From positions 1 through 56,118 of the forward strand of contig JAEYWA010000104.1 of the NCBI GenBank assembly GCA_023431385.1: DNA of 56,118 nt, read 5' to 3'. The notes below the pieces were generated by a model, which ran no database searches, had not been told where the DNA came from, and saw only the letters and a list, made by a program, of their open reading frames with translations. A program made the position numbers and the translations under genes. Origin of the DNA: Bacillota bacterium. Lineage in GTDB: Bacteria > Bacillota > Clostridia > Acetivibrionales > DSM-1351. Of this stretch, positions 9,132 through 17,832 are shown piece by piece (within the stretch, counting starts at the first letter, position 1; every line of letters starts with the position of its first letter).

Positions 9132-11315
9132 ATGTCAGTAATATATAATTCGCAGGAAAATACCTTTCATTTAAGGGCAAAAGGGACAAGTTATGTATTA
9201 AAGGTACTAAAAAGCGGTTACCTTGCTCACCTTTATTGGGGTAAAGGTGTAAGAAACACTAGTTTTGTGTATTACCTTAACAGACCTTCCTTCTTCTTAG
9301 GTTCAAATGACCTTAACAGTGATATACCTCCGGATATTCTCCCTCAGGAGTATCCTTCATATGGAACCGGAGATTTCAGACACCCGGCCTATCAGCTTCA
9401 ATTGGAGAACGGTTCTACAATAACTGATTTAAGATACAGGTCTCACCGCATTTTCAGCGGTAAACCTAAGCTCGAGGGGTATCCTGCCACTTATATCGAA
9501 CAGGATAATGAAGCAGAAACTCTGGAAATTGAACTTTTCGACTCCTTAATAGGTCTTACGGCAATTCTCACCTATACTGTTTTTAGTAATTTCAATGCAA
9601 TTACAAGGTCAGTCCGTCTGATTAACGAAGGTACTCAACAGCTGAAAATACTTAAAGCATTAAGCGTAAGCGTTGATTTTCCCTCCTGCTGTTACGACCT
9701 CCTGCATTTGCAGGGAGCATGGGGACGTGAAAGACATATTGAACGTCAGGGTTTAAATCACGGAAGTCAAATCATTGAGAGTAGAAGAGGTGCCAGCAGT
9801 CACCAGCACAATCCTTTTATTGCACTGATGGACAAAACTTCGGGAGAAAATTCGGGTGAAGTCTATGGTTTCAGCCTCGTTTACAGCGGAAGCTTTATAG
9901 CTCAGGTTGAGGTAGACCATTTCGATACAACCAGAGTATCCATGGGAATAAACCCCTTTGACTTTTCGTGGAAGCTGGAACCTGGTTGTAGCTTTCAAAC
10001 CCCCGAAGCTGTTATGGTCTATTCTGATAGCGGCATCGGTGAAATGTCAAGAGAATACCACAGATTATACAGGACAAGACTTTGCCGTGGAAAATACCGG
10101 GATTGTTTAAGGCCGGTGCTGATTAATAATTGGGAGGCTACATATTTTGATTTCGATGCTGAAAAAATAATGGAAATTGCCCGTGAAGGAGCAAACTTGG
10201 GGATGGAACTATTCGTGCTTGATGACGGCTGGTTTGGAAAGAGGGACACAGATAACTGTTCACTGGGCGATTGGTTTGTTGATAAAAGAAAACTTCCGGC
10301 AGGCCTAGCTGATCTAGCCTCAAATGTTAATAAGCTGGGGCTTAAATTTGGTCTATGGTTTGAACCGGAGATGGTATCTCCGGATAGTGAGCTTTACAGA
10401 GCTCACCCTGACTGGTGTCTTCACGTCCCCGACCGTCGTAGAACCGAAGCAAGAAACCAGCTTATTTTGGATTACTCCAGGAAGGAGGTATGTGATGCAA
10501 TAGTTGAAATGATAAGTACAATTCTGGCAGCAGCCCCGATTTCCTATGTAAAGTGGGATATGAACAGAAATATGACTGAGATCGGCTCAGCGGCACTGCC
10601 CCCTGACAGACAGCGTGAAACAGCTCACAGATATATATTGGGGCTGTATAATGTTATGGAGGAAATAACCTCTAAATTCCCGGATGTCCTGTTCGAAAGC
10701 TGTTCAAGCGGAGGCGGGCGGTTCGATCCAGCTATTTTACACTATATGCCTCAAACCTGGACCAGTGACGATACTGATGCAGTTGAACGGTTAAAGATCC
10801 AGCATGGTACGAGTATTGTCTATCCAGCCATTACTATGGGTGCTCACGTGTCGGCAGTGCCCAATCATCAGATTCACAGAACCACACCGCTGGAGACAAG
10901 AGGTCATACTGCCATGTGTGGTAACTTCGGTTATGAGTTAGATTTAACCAAGCTTGATGATGCTGATAGAGATGCTGTTAAAAAGCAGGTTCAACATTAT
11001 AAGGAAATAAGACACATTATTCAGTTCGGTGAAATGTACAGACTCCTTAACCCCTTTGAAGGAAATGAAACGGCATGGATCTATGTAACAGAAGATAAAA
11101 CCGAAGCTTATGTCGCCTATTTCAGAGTTCTGACGCAGTCCAACGGGCCTCATACAAAAAAGCTGCGTTTACATGGGCTTGACGAGAACATGAATTACAA
11201 GCTAATAGGAACCGACCTTATATTGGGCGGGGATGTACTGATAAGTGCAGGCTTAATAATCCCTGATCTTTCAGGAGATTACAGGAGCTTCACCTGGAGA
11301 CTGAAGGCGGTTTAG
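9132..11315 (+). CDS. Alpha-galactosidase, GH36
   Basis: Cytoplasmic enzyme that removes alpha-1,6-galactose from raffinose-type sugars or galactomannan fragments. The 727-aa length matches AgaA-type GH36 enzymes, and no signal peptide is present. The nucleophile lies in KWDMNR (Asp476) and the acid/base in TSDDTD (about Asp546-Asp547); the galactose-recognition block CSSGGGRFD is also present. ATG 9132 follows GAGGTGATTCT. It is a single-gene unit divergent from an AraC regulator, which is the likely activator. A transporter is not adjacent. Confidence 0.95.
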   Translation: MSVIYNSQENTFHLRAKGTSYVLKVLKSGYLAHLYWGKGVRNTSFVYYLNRPSFFLGSNDLNSDIPPDILPQEYPSYGTGDFRHPAYQLQLENGSTITDLRYRSHRIFSGKPKLEGYPATYIEQDNEAETLEIELFDSLIGLTAILTYTVFSNFNAITRSVRLINEGTQQLKILKALSVSVDFPSCCYDLLHLQGAWGRERHIERQGLNHGSQIIESRRGASSHQHNPFIALMDKTSGENSGEVYGFSLVYSGSFIAQVEVDHFDTTRVSMGINPFDFSWKLEPGCSFQTPEAVMVYSDSGIGEMSREYHRLYRTRLCRGKYRDCLRPVLINNWEATYFDFDAEKIMEIAREGANLGMELFVLDDGWFGKRDTDNCSLGDWFVDKRKLPAGLADLASNVNKLGLKFGLWFEPEMVSPDSELYRAHPDWCLHVPDRRRTEARNQLILDYSRKEVCDAIVEMISTILAAAPISYVKWDMNRNMTEIGSAALPPDRQRETAHRYILGLYNVMEEITSKFPDVLFESCSSGGGRFDPAILHYMPQTWTSDDTDAVERLKIQHGTSIVYPAITMGAHVSAVPNHQIHRTTPLETRGHTAMCGNFGYELDLTKLDDADRDAVKKQVQHYKEIRHIIQFGEMYRLLNPFEGNETAWIYVTEDKTEAYVAYFRVLTQSNGPHTKKLRLHGLDENMNYKLIGTDLILGGDVLISAGLIIPDLSGDYRSFTWRLKAV

Positions 11316-11493
11316 TAGCTCAAGACAAGAAAAATAGCAGTTGAAGTCCCGGCCTTTTGTTCTGCATAGTATATAATTATTAGAACTTATACTCTTTAAG
11401 TGTGGCGGATATTTCTATAAAATGCAGTGAACTGAAGGCTGGGGCTAAACAACTTCTTATTTACATTTAATTACATATATGTTAATCTAATAG

Positions 11494-11527
11494 TAAGTTT
11501 GCTAATTCATTGGCATTTATTCCTCAC
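11494..11527. repeat. Left inverted repeat bounding the Ig-like gene
   Basis: Two blocks, TAAGTTTGCT (11494-11503) and GCATTTATTCCTCAC (11513-11527), recur in reverse complement at 12604-12628 on the other side of the gene. In this copy the blocks are separated by 9 extra bases; in the right copy they touch. The 8-base string ATTCATTG (11505-11512) is itself repeated inverted at 11531-11538. Confidence 0.75.
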
Positions 11528-11548
11528 ATTCAATGAATGGAGGATTTT

Positions 11549-12556
11549 ATGTCTAATACAACGAAAACCCTATTTTCAGTCTTTTTAAGTTTAATCCTGA
11601 TTCTTTTTTCGGTACAGTTTCAAACTGTATCTGCCAGTTCAAAAAATTCTATTTCCTTTGTTTTACTCTCAAAATATTCAGCTGACTTGAGCATAGGCGA
11701 CAAATTTAGTATTCTGGCTTTTACTTCAAGTGGGAAGAGTCCAACCTGGAAAAGTAGCAATACAAGTGTTGCTTCGGTTAATACCAGCGGTAAAGTCACA
11801 GCCAAGAAAGCAGGGACAGTAACAATAACTGCCAAAATAAAAAATGCGGAGGCATACTGCAAGGTTACCGTTAATAAAACCAAGATATCACTTAACATTG
11901 TAAGTGCTTCAATGGAGCACGGTGAAAAGTTGAAGCTTATCGCAACGACTTCCAACAACTCGGTAGTTACCTGGAAAAGCAGTAAAAAAAGCATAGCTAC
12001 TGTTGACCAGAATGGAAATGTTACAGGTATGAAGCCTGGAGAATCCATAATAACAGCAACTGCTGACAAGAGCAGCGTCACCTGTAAAATCAGAGTAAAG
12101 CTTCCTGTCATCACATTTGACAAGACCTCTATTACGTTGTTTCGTGGTCAGAAAGCTCATCTCTCGGCTGTAGTATCCTCCGGAATTACTCCCACATGGA
12201 AATCCAATAAAAAGAGTATTGCTGTTGTTGATAAAAACGGAAATGTAACAGCGGTCAAAAATGGTTCAGCAACAATCACCGCAACAGTGGATGGAGTTAC
12301 TAAAAGCTGCGAGGTAGTGGTGCAGAAACCCCAAATAACCCTAAGCGCATCTGGAATTAATCTGAAAAAAGGCACAAGCACCATAATTTCAGCATCTGTA
12401 TCTTCAGGAAATCCGCCTGTCTGGTCTTCCAGCAATCCAAATATAGCTACAGTAGACAGCACAGGTAAAGTTAATGCGGTAAAAAAAGGGACAGCATATG
12501 TTTACGCTTCCGAAGATGGAATGAAAACCAGGTGTACCGTACATGTAACTGAATAG
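11549..12556 (+). CDS. Secreted protein with four bacterial Ig-like (BIG2) repeats
   Basis: Exported protein of 335 aa with an N-terminal signal peptide (hydrophobic core TLFSVFLSLILILFSV, likely cleavage after VSA) and four tandem BIG2 domains. Each repeat carries the pattern W-K/S-S-x-x-x-S-I/V-A-x-V-(D/N)-x-x-G-x-V and ends in A-x-I/V-x-A. No sortase motif, dockerin or membrane anchor is seen, so it is probably released or loosely bound to the surface. ATG 11549 follows GGAGG (11539-11543). The gene stands alone and lies inside a pair of inverted repeats. Such domains usually act in adhesion or as spacers; there is no catalytic part here. Confidence 0.9.
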   Translation: MSNTTKTLFSVFLSLILILFSVQFQTVSASSKNSISFVLLSKYSADLSIGDKFSILAFTSSGKSPTWKSSNTSVASVNTSGKVTAKKAGTVTITAKIKNAEAYCKVTVNKTKISLNIVSASMEHGEKLKLIATTSNNSVVTWKSSKKSIATVDQNGNVTGMKPGESIITATADKSSVTCKIRVKLPVITFDKTSITLFRGQKAHLSAVVSSGITPTWKSNKKSIAVVDKNGNVTAVKNGSATITATVDGVTKSCEVVVQKPQITLSASGINLKKGTSTIISASVSSGNPPVWSSSNPNIATVDSTGKVNAVKKGTAYVYASEDGMKTRCTVHVTE

Positions 12557-12557
12557 A

Positions 12558-12576
12558 TAACTTAATATGTAAGTTA
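12558..12576 (+). terminator. Weak stem-loop after the Ig-like gene
   Basis: TAACTTA and TAAGTTA form a 7-base AT-rich stem two bases after the stop codon with a 5-base loop. There is no T-run, so termination is uncertain. Confidence 0.3.
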
Positions 12577-12603
12577 ATAAATGACTTAATAAAAGTTAAT
12601 AAC

Positions 12604-12628
12604 GTGAGGAATAAATGCAGCAAACTTA
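12604..12628. repeat. Right inverted repeat bounding the Ig-like gene
   Basis: GTGAGGAATAAATGC followed directly by AGCAAACTTA is the reverse complement of the two blocks at 11494-11527: 25 matching bases once the 9-base insertion in the left copy is skipped. Read on the plus strand it holds a ribosome-site-like GAGG and an ATG, but the frame closes after four codons. Confidence 0.75.
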
Positions 12629-12688
12629 ACTTTTTTCTTTATGCTTCTCAGCAGCAATCCAAGACAGGTAAATAGGAACAACCCTTCA

Positions 12689-13423
12689 TTATTCCTCCAA
12701 CCGGCGGAGAATATCCAGCATTTCCAGCGCATCATTTTCTGCCATACTCAACGCTGTAATGTAACGGTCAGCAGCACAAACGATATCTTCATCTTCGTCG
12801 GGAGTATTTATTGCCTCCCTCAAATTAGTTTCCCCATTGTCAAGGCGGTTCAACATGCGTAAAATGGCCATCATGGAATAGTGTGCATTCCGGAGAGTTC
12901 GAATTATTTTCAGTCTGTTTATCTCTTTCAATCCATATTGCCTGAAGCCTTTCGGGTTGCGCGGCACACTTATCAAACCGTTTCTCTCCCAGTCACGCAA
13001 AACATCTATACTAACACCCAGCATTTCTGCTGTTTTATTTCTACCGATTAGTTCAGTATCGTAATCGTGTCCAAGGGGATTAGCAAGTATTTCAAGGGTT
13101 ATACCTATTGCCTCTTCGGCACCTTCTCTTTCTACCTTCAGATGTTCCAGATATAACTTGGTTTTCCCATATGCGTCACTAATATCTCCTGCAGCTGAAG
13201 TTTTAACTATTTCAAAAGCCTCCTGTCTGAGACTGCTGCTGATAATTTCAGACCTGAAAGCTACTCGCAGCAGTCTCAGCTGCTCAAGGTGACTGTCATT
13301 AAAAACCCTATATCCATTATTCATCCTTGGTATAACAGGAAGCAGTCCCATTTCCTCATAAAACCGTATTGTATTTGGATGTACTCCTATTAACTTTGCT
13401 ACTTGAGATGTTTTATAAGTCAT
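12689..13423 (-). CDS. MerR-family regulator with two HTH domains
   Basis: Transcription factor of 244 aa. Residues 1-70 are a classical MerR DNA-binding domain (YKTSQVAKLIGVHPNTIRFYEEMGLL) with a recognition wing. A second MerR-like winged helix is visible at about residues 125-195 (RNKTAEMLGVSIDVLRDWERNGLI), which is unusual. A helical region separates the two and a short acidic segment follows. ATG 13423 follows GAGAGGCAGG. It lies 57 bases after the UvrA-like gene on the same strand, so the two form a probable unit in which this protein senses a toxic compound and controls the ATPase. Confidence 0.87.
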   Translation of the reverse strand: MTYKTSQVAKLIGVHPNTIRFYEEMGLLPVIPRMNNGYRVFNDSHLEQLRLLRVAFRSEIISSSLRQEAFEIVKTSAAGDISDAYGKTKLYLEHLKVEREGAEEAIGITLEILANPLGHDYDTELIGRNKTAEMLGVSIDVLRDWERNGLISVPRNPKGFRQYGLKEINRLKIIRTLRNAHYSMMAILRMLNRLDNGETNLREAINTPDEDEDIVCAADRYITALSMAENDALEMLDILRRLEE

Positions 13424-13480
13424 ATGCGCCTGCCTCTCTTTACTGGCTTATTCTATAATTATAGTTTACAACTCAAAGGT

Positions 13481-16006
13481 TTAACAGAACCTCTCCAACA
13501 GTATTTTCCCGGTTGCCGAGTTTTTGACTTTTATAATATCTTCCGGTGTCCCCTGAGCAACAAGCTCTCCTCCTTCATTGCCGCCTTCCGGCCCGAGATC
13601 TATCACCCAGTCTGAGGCCAGAATAAGATCTGTATTGTGTTCAATAACAATAACGCTGTTTCCCATACTTACAAGCTGAGCAAAAACATTAATCAGCCTG
13701 CTTGCGTCTTGTGGATGAAGCCCTGTTGTCGGTTCGTCAAAAAGATACATAACTTTTCCGCTCGTGCTTTTGGACAGCTCCCTGGCAAGTTTCAAACGTT
13801 GGGCCTCCCCACCCGACAGTGTTGCAGCAGACTGACCCAGACTGAGATACCCGAGTCCCACATTCTGAAGCACCCTTAACTTAGAGGCAATGTTGAGTTC
13901 TTCTGAAAACAGCGTCAGCGCTTCATCAACACTTAATTCTAAGACGTCCGAAATATTTTTTCCTTTATATTTTACGTCAAGAACGAGCTTTTGGTATCGT
14001 TTACCACGGCAAATGGGACAAATAACTTCTACATCAGGTAGGAAATGCATGGAAACGGACAGTTTACCCGTCCCCTGACATTTTTCACATCGCCCCCCTG
14101 ATACGTTATATGAAAAGTGCTTGGCTGAAAGCCCCATAAGCTTAGTATCGGGCAATTCAGCAAACAAATCCCGTATATTTGTGAACAGATCTGTATAAGT
14201 TGCAGGATTGGAGCGGTTGGATTTTCCAATTGACTGCTGGTTTATTACTACAACATTATCAAGTTGTTCCAGCCCTTGAATATCAGTTTTTCTGCTTCTC
14301 TTAGGCTGACTGAAATATGCTTCAGCGGCCTCAGCCAAAACTCCGAAAATCAAACTTGATTTACCACTGCCCGAAACTCCTGTAATGGTTACAAATTTGC
14401 CCAAGGGAATATCTACATTGATATTTTTCAGATTGTTCAAGCTGGCGTTTCTTATACCTACAAAGCTGTTCTTTCCCTGTACTCTCTCTCTTCTGAGTTT
14501 ATAGGTATTTTCCTGAAGATACTTACCTGTGATAGATTCACTGCTGTTTATAATATCCTGAACACTTCCGGTCGCAACGATTCTACCCCCTTGCTTACCG
14601 GCACCTGGTCCAAAATCTGCAATGTAATCGGCAGCCTTCATAATTTCAGTGTCATGCTCAATAACTACCACGGTATTGCCCATATCTCGCAATTTCTTTA
14701 AAACTGTAATTATTTTTGATGTATCCCGAGAGTGAAGTCCTGATGTAGGCTCGTCCAGTACATACAAAACTCCAGTCAGTCCGCTCCCCATAATTCCTGC
14801 CAGTTTAATTCGCTGCCACTCACCGGCCGAAAGCGACCCGGCAGGTTGATCCAGACTCAAATATCCGGCACCTACATCAATTATCCGAGCTATCCGTTTT
14901 CTCAGATCTTCTACTACTTGTTTCACAATATACAGAGCCTGAGGAGACGCCGTCTCCTGTACCTGGTTTAACCACCCAGCTACACCCACCAAAGACATGG
15001 ACAACAGCTGCTTGATATTAATACCTCCCACCATAACTTCCAGAGTTTCGGGTCGGAACCGTATTCCCTGACAATCAGGACATTGCTGCTGAATTATAAA
15101 CTTTTCAAGCTTCTGTCTTGCACTAATGGAGTTGTTCTCCATGTACCTCCTCATAATGTTTGTGACTACTCCCTCAAACCTCCCCTCAGGAACGGTTTTT
15201 GGAGGTATCTTATCGGGAAAGTGTCTCTGGAATTGTCTGCTCATTACTCCATACAAAAGTAAATCCATCTGAACCTTATCATATGTTTCTATTGGAAGGT
15301 CTATATCCAAATGGAAGCCGTAGTACTTTGATGCATTAAGCATCGATGCACCATACCGGTCAATAAATACCTGATCCCAGCCGTGAATAGCAAATTCTCG
15401 TATACTTTTGGATTTGTCAATCAAAAGGTTAACATCCGGTGAATTCACTACACCAATGCCACGGCAGGTTGGACATGCACCCTGGGGTTTATTAAAGGAA
15501 AAGTGGCTGGCTGTCAGTTCAACCACTGGTTTACCGCAATGGGGGCATGGAAGCATTTGTTCATAAAGCTCTGTTTCACCAGCCTCCTGGTCAGGCAGCT
15601 CTGTTAAAACAGAAAACGAGGTCTCATCATAGTTCTGGGTAATTATTTTTCCGCAGTGATTACAATTTCTTTCCCCTAATTTTGAAAACAACACGCGAAG
15701 GTAAGCCGAAATTTCGGTTATTGTTCCTACTGTTGAACGAGGATTATTGTTGGAATTATGTTGATTAATTGATATTGCGGGAGACAATCCCTCTATAGCG
15801 TCAACCTTTGGCTTGCTGCCGATATCCATAGTCATGCCCATGGATTCCATATACTGACGTTGACATTCTCTCTGTAAGGTTTCTAGGGCAAGTGTTGATT
15901 TACCGCTTCCTGAAAGCCCCGTGAAGACTATCAGCTTATTCTTTGGAAGCTGGAGGTCTACATCTTTTAAATTATTTTCTTTAGCACCCTTAATCTTAAT
16001 GAACAT
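13481..16006 (-). CDS. UvrA-like ABC ATPase (short paralog, probable drug resistance)
   Basis: DNA-binding double-ABC ATPase of the UvrA family, 841 aa against about 940 for housekeeping UvrA. Walker A motifs GLSGSGKST (near residue 30) and GVSGSGKSS (near residue 545) are intact. The first ABC signature reads SAGEWQR instead of the usual SGGE; the second is SGGEAQRLK. Zinc-binding pairs CNHCG, CPHCG, CPTC, CPDC and CEKCQ/CPIC are visible. The shortened region before the first signature is where UvrA binds UvrB, so the protein may not act in standard excision repair; relatives give resistance to DNA-binding drugs (DrrC type). No uvrB or uvrC is nearby. It is followed by a MerR regulator. Confidence 0.88.
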   Translation of the reverse strand: MFIKIKGAKENNLKDVDLQLPKNKLIVFTGLSGSGKSTLALETLQRECQRQYMESMGMTMDIGSKPKVDAIEGLSPAISINQHNSNNNPRSTVGTITEISAYLRVLFSKLGERNCNHCGKIITQNYDETSFSVLTELPDQEAGETELYEQMLPCPHCGKPVVELTASHFSFNKPQGACPTCRGIGVVNSPDVNLLIDKSKSIREFAIHGWDQVFIDRYGASMLNASKYYGFHLDIDLPIETYDKVQMDLLLYGVMSRQFQRHFPDKIPPKTVPEGRFEGVVTNIMRRYMENNSISARQKLEKFIIQQQCPDCQGIRFRPETLEVMVGGINIKQLLSMSLVGVAGWLNQVQETASPQALYIVKQVVEDLRKRIARIIDVGAGYLSLDQPAGSLSAGEWQRIKLAGIMGSGLTGVLYVLDEPTSGLHSRDTSKIITVLKKLRDMGNTVVVIEHDTEIMKAADYIADFGPGAGKQGGRIVATGSVQDIINSSESITGKYLQENTYKLRRERVQGKNSFVGIRNASLNNLKNINVDIPLGKFVTITGVSGSGKSSLIFGVLAEAAEAYFSQPKRSRKTDIQGLEQLDNVVVINQQSIGKSNRSNPATYTDLFTNIRDLFAELPDTKLMGLSAKHFSYNVSGGRCEKCQGTGKLSVSMHFLPDVEVICPICRGKRYQKLVLDVKYKGKNISDVLELSVDEALTLFSEELNIASKLRVLQNVGLGYLSLGQSAATLSGGEAQRLKLARELSKSTSGKVMYLFDEPTTGLHPQDASRLINVFAQLVSMGNSVIVIEHNTDLILASDWVIDLGPEGGNEGGELVAQGTPEDIIKVKNSATGKILLERFC

Positions 16007-16032
16007 AATTTTTCCACTCCTTGTACTCTTTT

Positions 16033-16063
16033 ATTTGAAAACTTCCCGGCACTAGGCTGTCAA
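16033..16063 (-). promoter_or_regulatory. Possible long-spacer promoter of the UvrA-like gene
   Basis: On the minus strand TTGACA (16063-16058) and TCAAAT (16038-16033) are 19 bases apart, the long spacing typical of MerR-activated promoters. The neighbouring MerR gene makes this plausible. No clear dyad was found in the spacer. Confidence 0.4.
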
Positions 16064-16278
16064 CGAATTAAAAACAGTATATCATCAAAATAAAAGGGTG
16101 GTGGTTTACTGGAGGGTTTGGTAGTTTGAATTATGCTTACAAAACAGAGCTCAGCTTTTTAACTTGACCGAAAGACTTTAATGTTAAATTTTCCATAAAT
16201 AAATTTCCTTCTTTATTTTATTTACGACGCCGTTAGTCCAATTATATCAATTAAAGTGACATTTAAAACAAGACCCAT

Positions 16279-16468
16279 TTAGTCTGCTGGTATTTCTAAT
16301 AGTTGACCTGTTCCCTCTTCTGTAATTGATAATACAGCGGCTTTCGTCGCATGTATCCTTGTGGTATCAAAAAGCGTTGTAGGGGTATCGGACTGCTTCA
16401 TTAATTATTTGGTAATATGTCACTGTGCTTTCCCAGCTCATTCCGCCAATTAACCCAATTGTCTTCAT
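16279..16468 (-). pseudogene. Internally deleted aspartate/glutamate racemase remnant
   Basis: The minus strand from ATG 16468 encodes MKTIGLIGGMSWESTVTYYQ, the typical N terminus of the Asp/Glu/hydantoin racemase family, behind an intact ribosome site (GGGAGGTG). About 26 codons in, it shifts directly into the family's C terminus in another frame (TLFDTTRIHATKAAV, ending at TAA 16281-16279). The central part, about 160 or more codons including the catalytic cysteines, is missing, and the original frame stops at once. It occupies an otherwise gene-free 900-base interval. Confidence 0.8.
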
Positions 16469-16913
16469 TTGTTGCTGCACCTCCCGCTTATTTTTTCACC
16501 AAAAGTAACATTAATTTAACTAAAAATATAACAAAGCGTTTTATCTCCCTAACGTATATTAAAATTATAATCTAATTTATGAAACATACTCCATACTTTC
16601 TTCACATTTGTCTGTCACTATATAATCTTTTCTCTTTTCCGGCAGAAAAAAAGCAGCTTCGACAGCGACCCAATTGCCAAATCTCCTACAATGATTTAAT
16701 CAAAAATACACTTATACTGTAAGTGCTACTTTCTATAAAAGAGTAGGAGTGCACCTAACAACCCCATGCAATATAACATAGGACATATAAATAGAATATA
16801 TCAAATAGTTATACTCATTATTAATTCTTGTCGTAAAATGTAAACTATGGTAATATGTATTAATCGTTCATTAGCTTTCACTAATTGTATTATTTAAGGG
16901 GACAACAAATAAT
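16469..16913. other. Intergenic region upstream of the ABC-2 operon
   Basis: AT-rich stretch of 445 bases with no coding sequence recognised. Its right end holds the probable promoter of the ABC-2 transporter genes; the left end holds the ribosome site of the racemase remnant. Confidence 0.55.
16828..16856 (+). promoter_or_regulatory. Probable promoter of the ABC-2 transporter operon
   Basis: TTGTCG (16828-16833) and TAATAT (16851-16856) are separated by 17 bases, a close match to a sigma-A promoter, 58 bases before the first permease start. Confidence 0.55.
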
Positions 16914-17717
16914 ATGAAAGTTTTTCTAGAAGTCATTAAATTAAACTTCAAGGTTATGTTCCAATATAGATGGACAATGGCAATTTCTGTGCTTTTTCAG
17001 CCGATATTACTAGCTATAAATATAGCACTCTTTAAAAGCATATATGCCTATAATGATACATCAAGCATAAAGGGTTATGGCTTTGAGCAGATGGTATGGT
17101 ATTATACTGCATATTATGTGGTCCTCAGCTTTGTATGGAACGGTATCACTAATCAAATTTCAAGGAAAATTCTAACAGGAGAGCTGGCTACAGATTTTCT
17201 AAAACCTATTTCAATATTCCGTTTTTATCTGGCTTCAGCTGTCTCTTCAAGATTTATGGCATTGCTGGTAGAATTCGTCCCCGGTATGATAATTTACAGT
17301 CTGATCCTGTTCCCTAAATTTATTACGATACAGTCTTTTCTCAGTTTTGTTGTTATAGCTGTACTGGCGTTTATTCTTAACTTTATGTATTCATTTCTCC
17401 TTGGAATGTCTGCAATGATCATCAAGAACAATATGTCAATAAATGCCATTAGAGAGGTTTTACAGGCTATAGTAGGGGGAGGTCTTATTCCTCTGGAGTT
17501 CATGCCCGTCTGGTTGAACAGAATTTTTGACTTCTTACCCTTCAAATACATAATATACTGGCCGATTCAATTCTTCCTAAACAGAGTTGAAGGTAATTGC
17601 CTGGAAATGCTAGTTAGAGTAGGACTCCTACAACTTGTCTGGGTTATTATCTTTTATATAGCAATTCAAATTTTGTGGAAGCGCCTAGTAAAGAGATTCT
17701 GTGCTGCCGGAGGCTAA
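16914..17717 (+). CDS. ABC-2 family transporter permease 1
   Basis: Six-segment membrane protein of 267 aa (COG4587-type uncharacterised exporter permease). It starts with a short cytoplasmic helix and a conserved FQYRWTMAISVLFQP entry, includes the typical TGELATDFLKPI loop between segments, and ends with AAGG, as many family members do. ATG 16914 follows AAGGGG. It forms a transporter with the next permease and the ATPase at 18747. Substrate is not evident; members are found with drug, lipid or peptide export. Confidence 0.87.
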   Translation: MKVFLEVIKLNFKVMFQYRWTMAISVLFQPILLAINIALFKSIYAYNDTSSIKGYGFEQMVWYYTAYYVVLSFVWNGITNQISRKILTGELATDFLKPISIFRFYLASAVSSRFMALLVEFVPGMIIYSLILFPKFITIQSFLSFVVIAVLAFILNFMYSFLLGMSAMIIKNNMSINAIREVLQAIVGGGLIPLEFMPVWLNRIFDFLPFKYIIYWPIQFFLNRVEGNCLEMLVRVGLLQLVWVIIFYIAIQILWKRLVKRFCAAGG

Positions 17718-17832
17718 CTTAAAAGCGCATTAGTGAGACATCGTACACTTCATAGTAAAGAAACTCAAGTTTTTTCACTGTTAAATCGCGTGCAAAACGT
17801 TCTTGTACTTTAACATGCAGATTGGAGATAGT

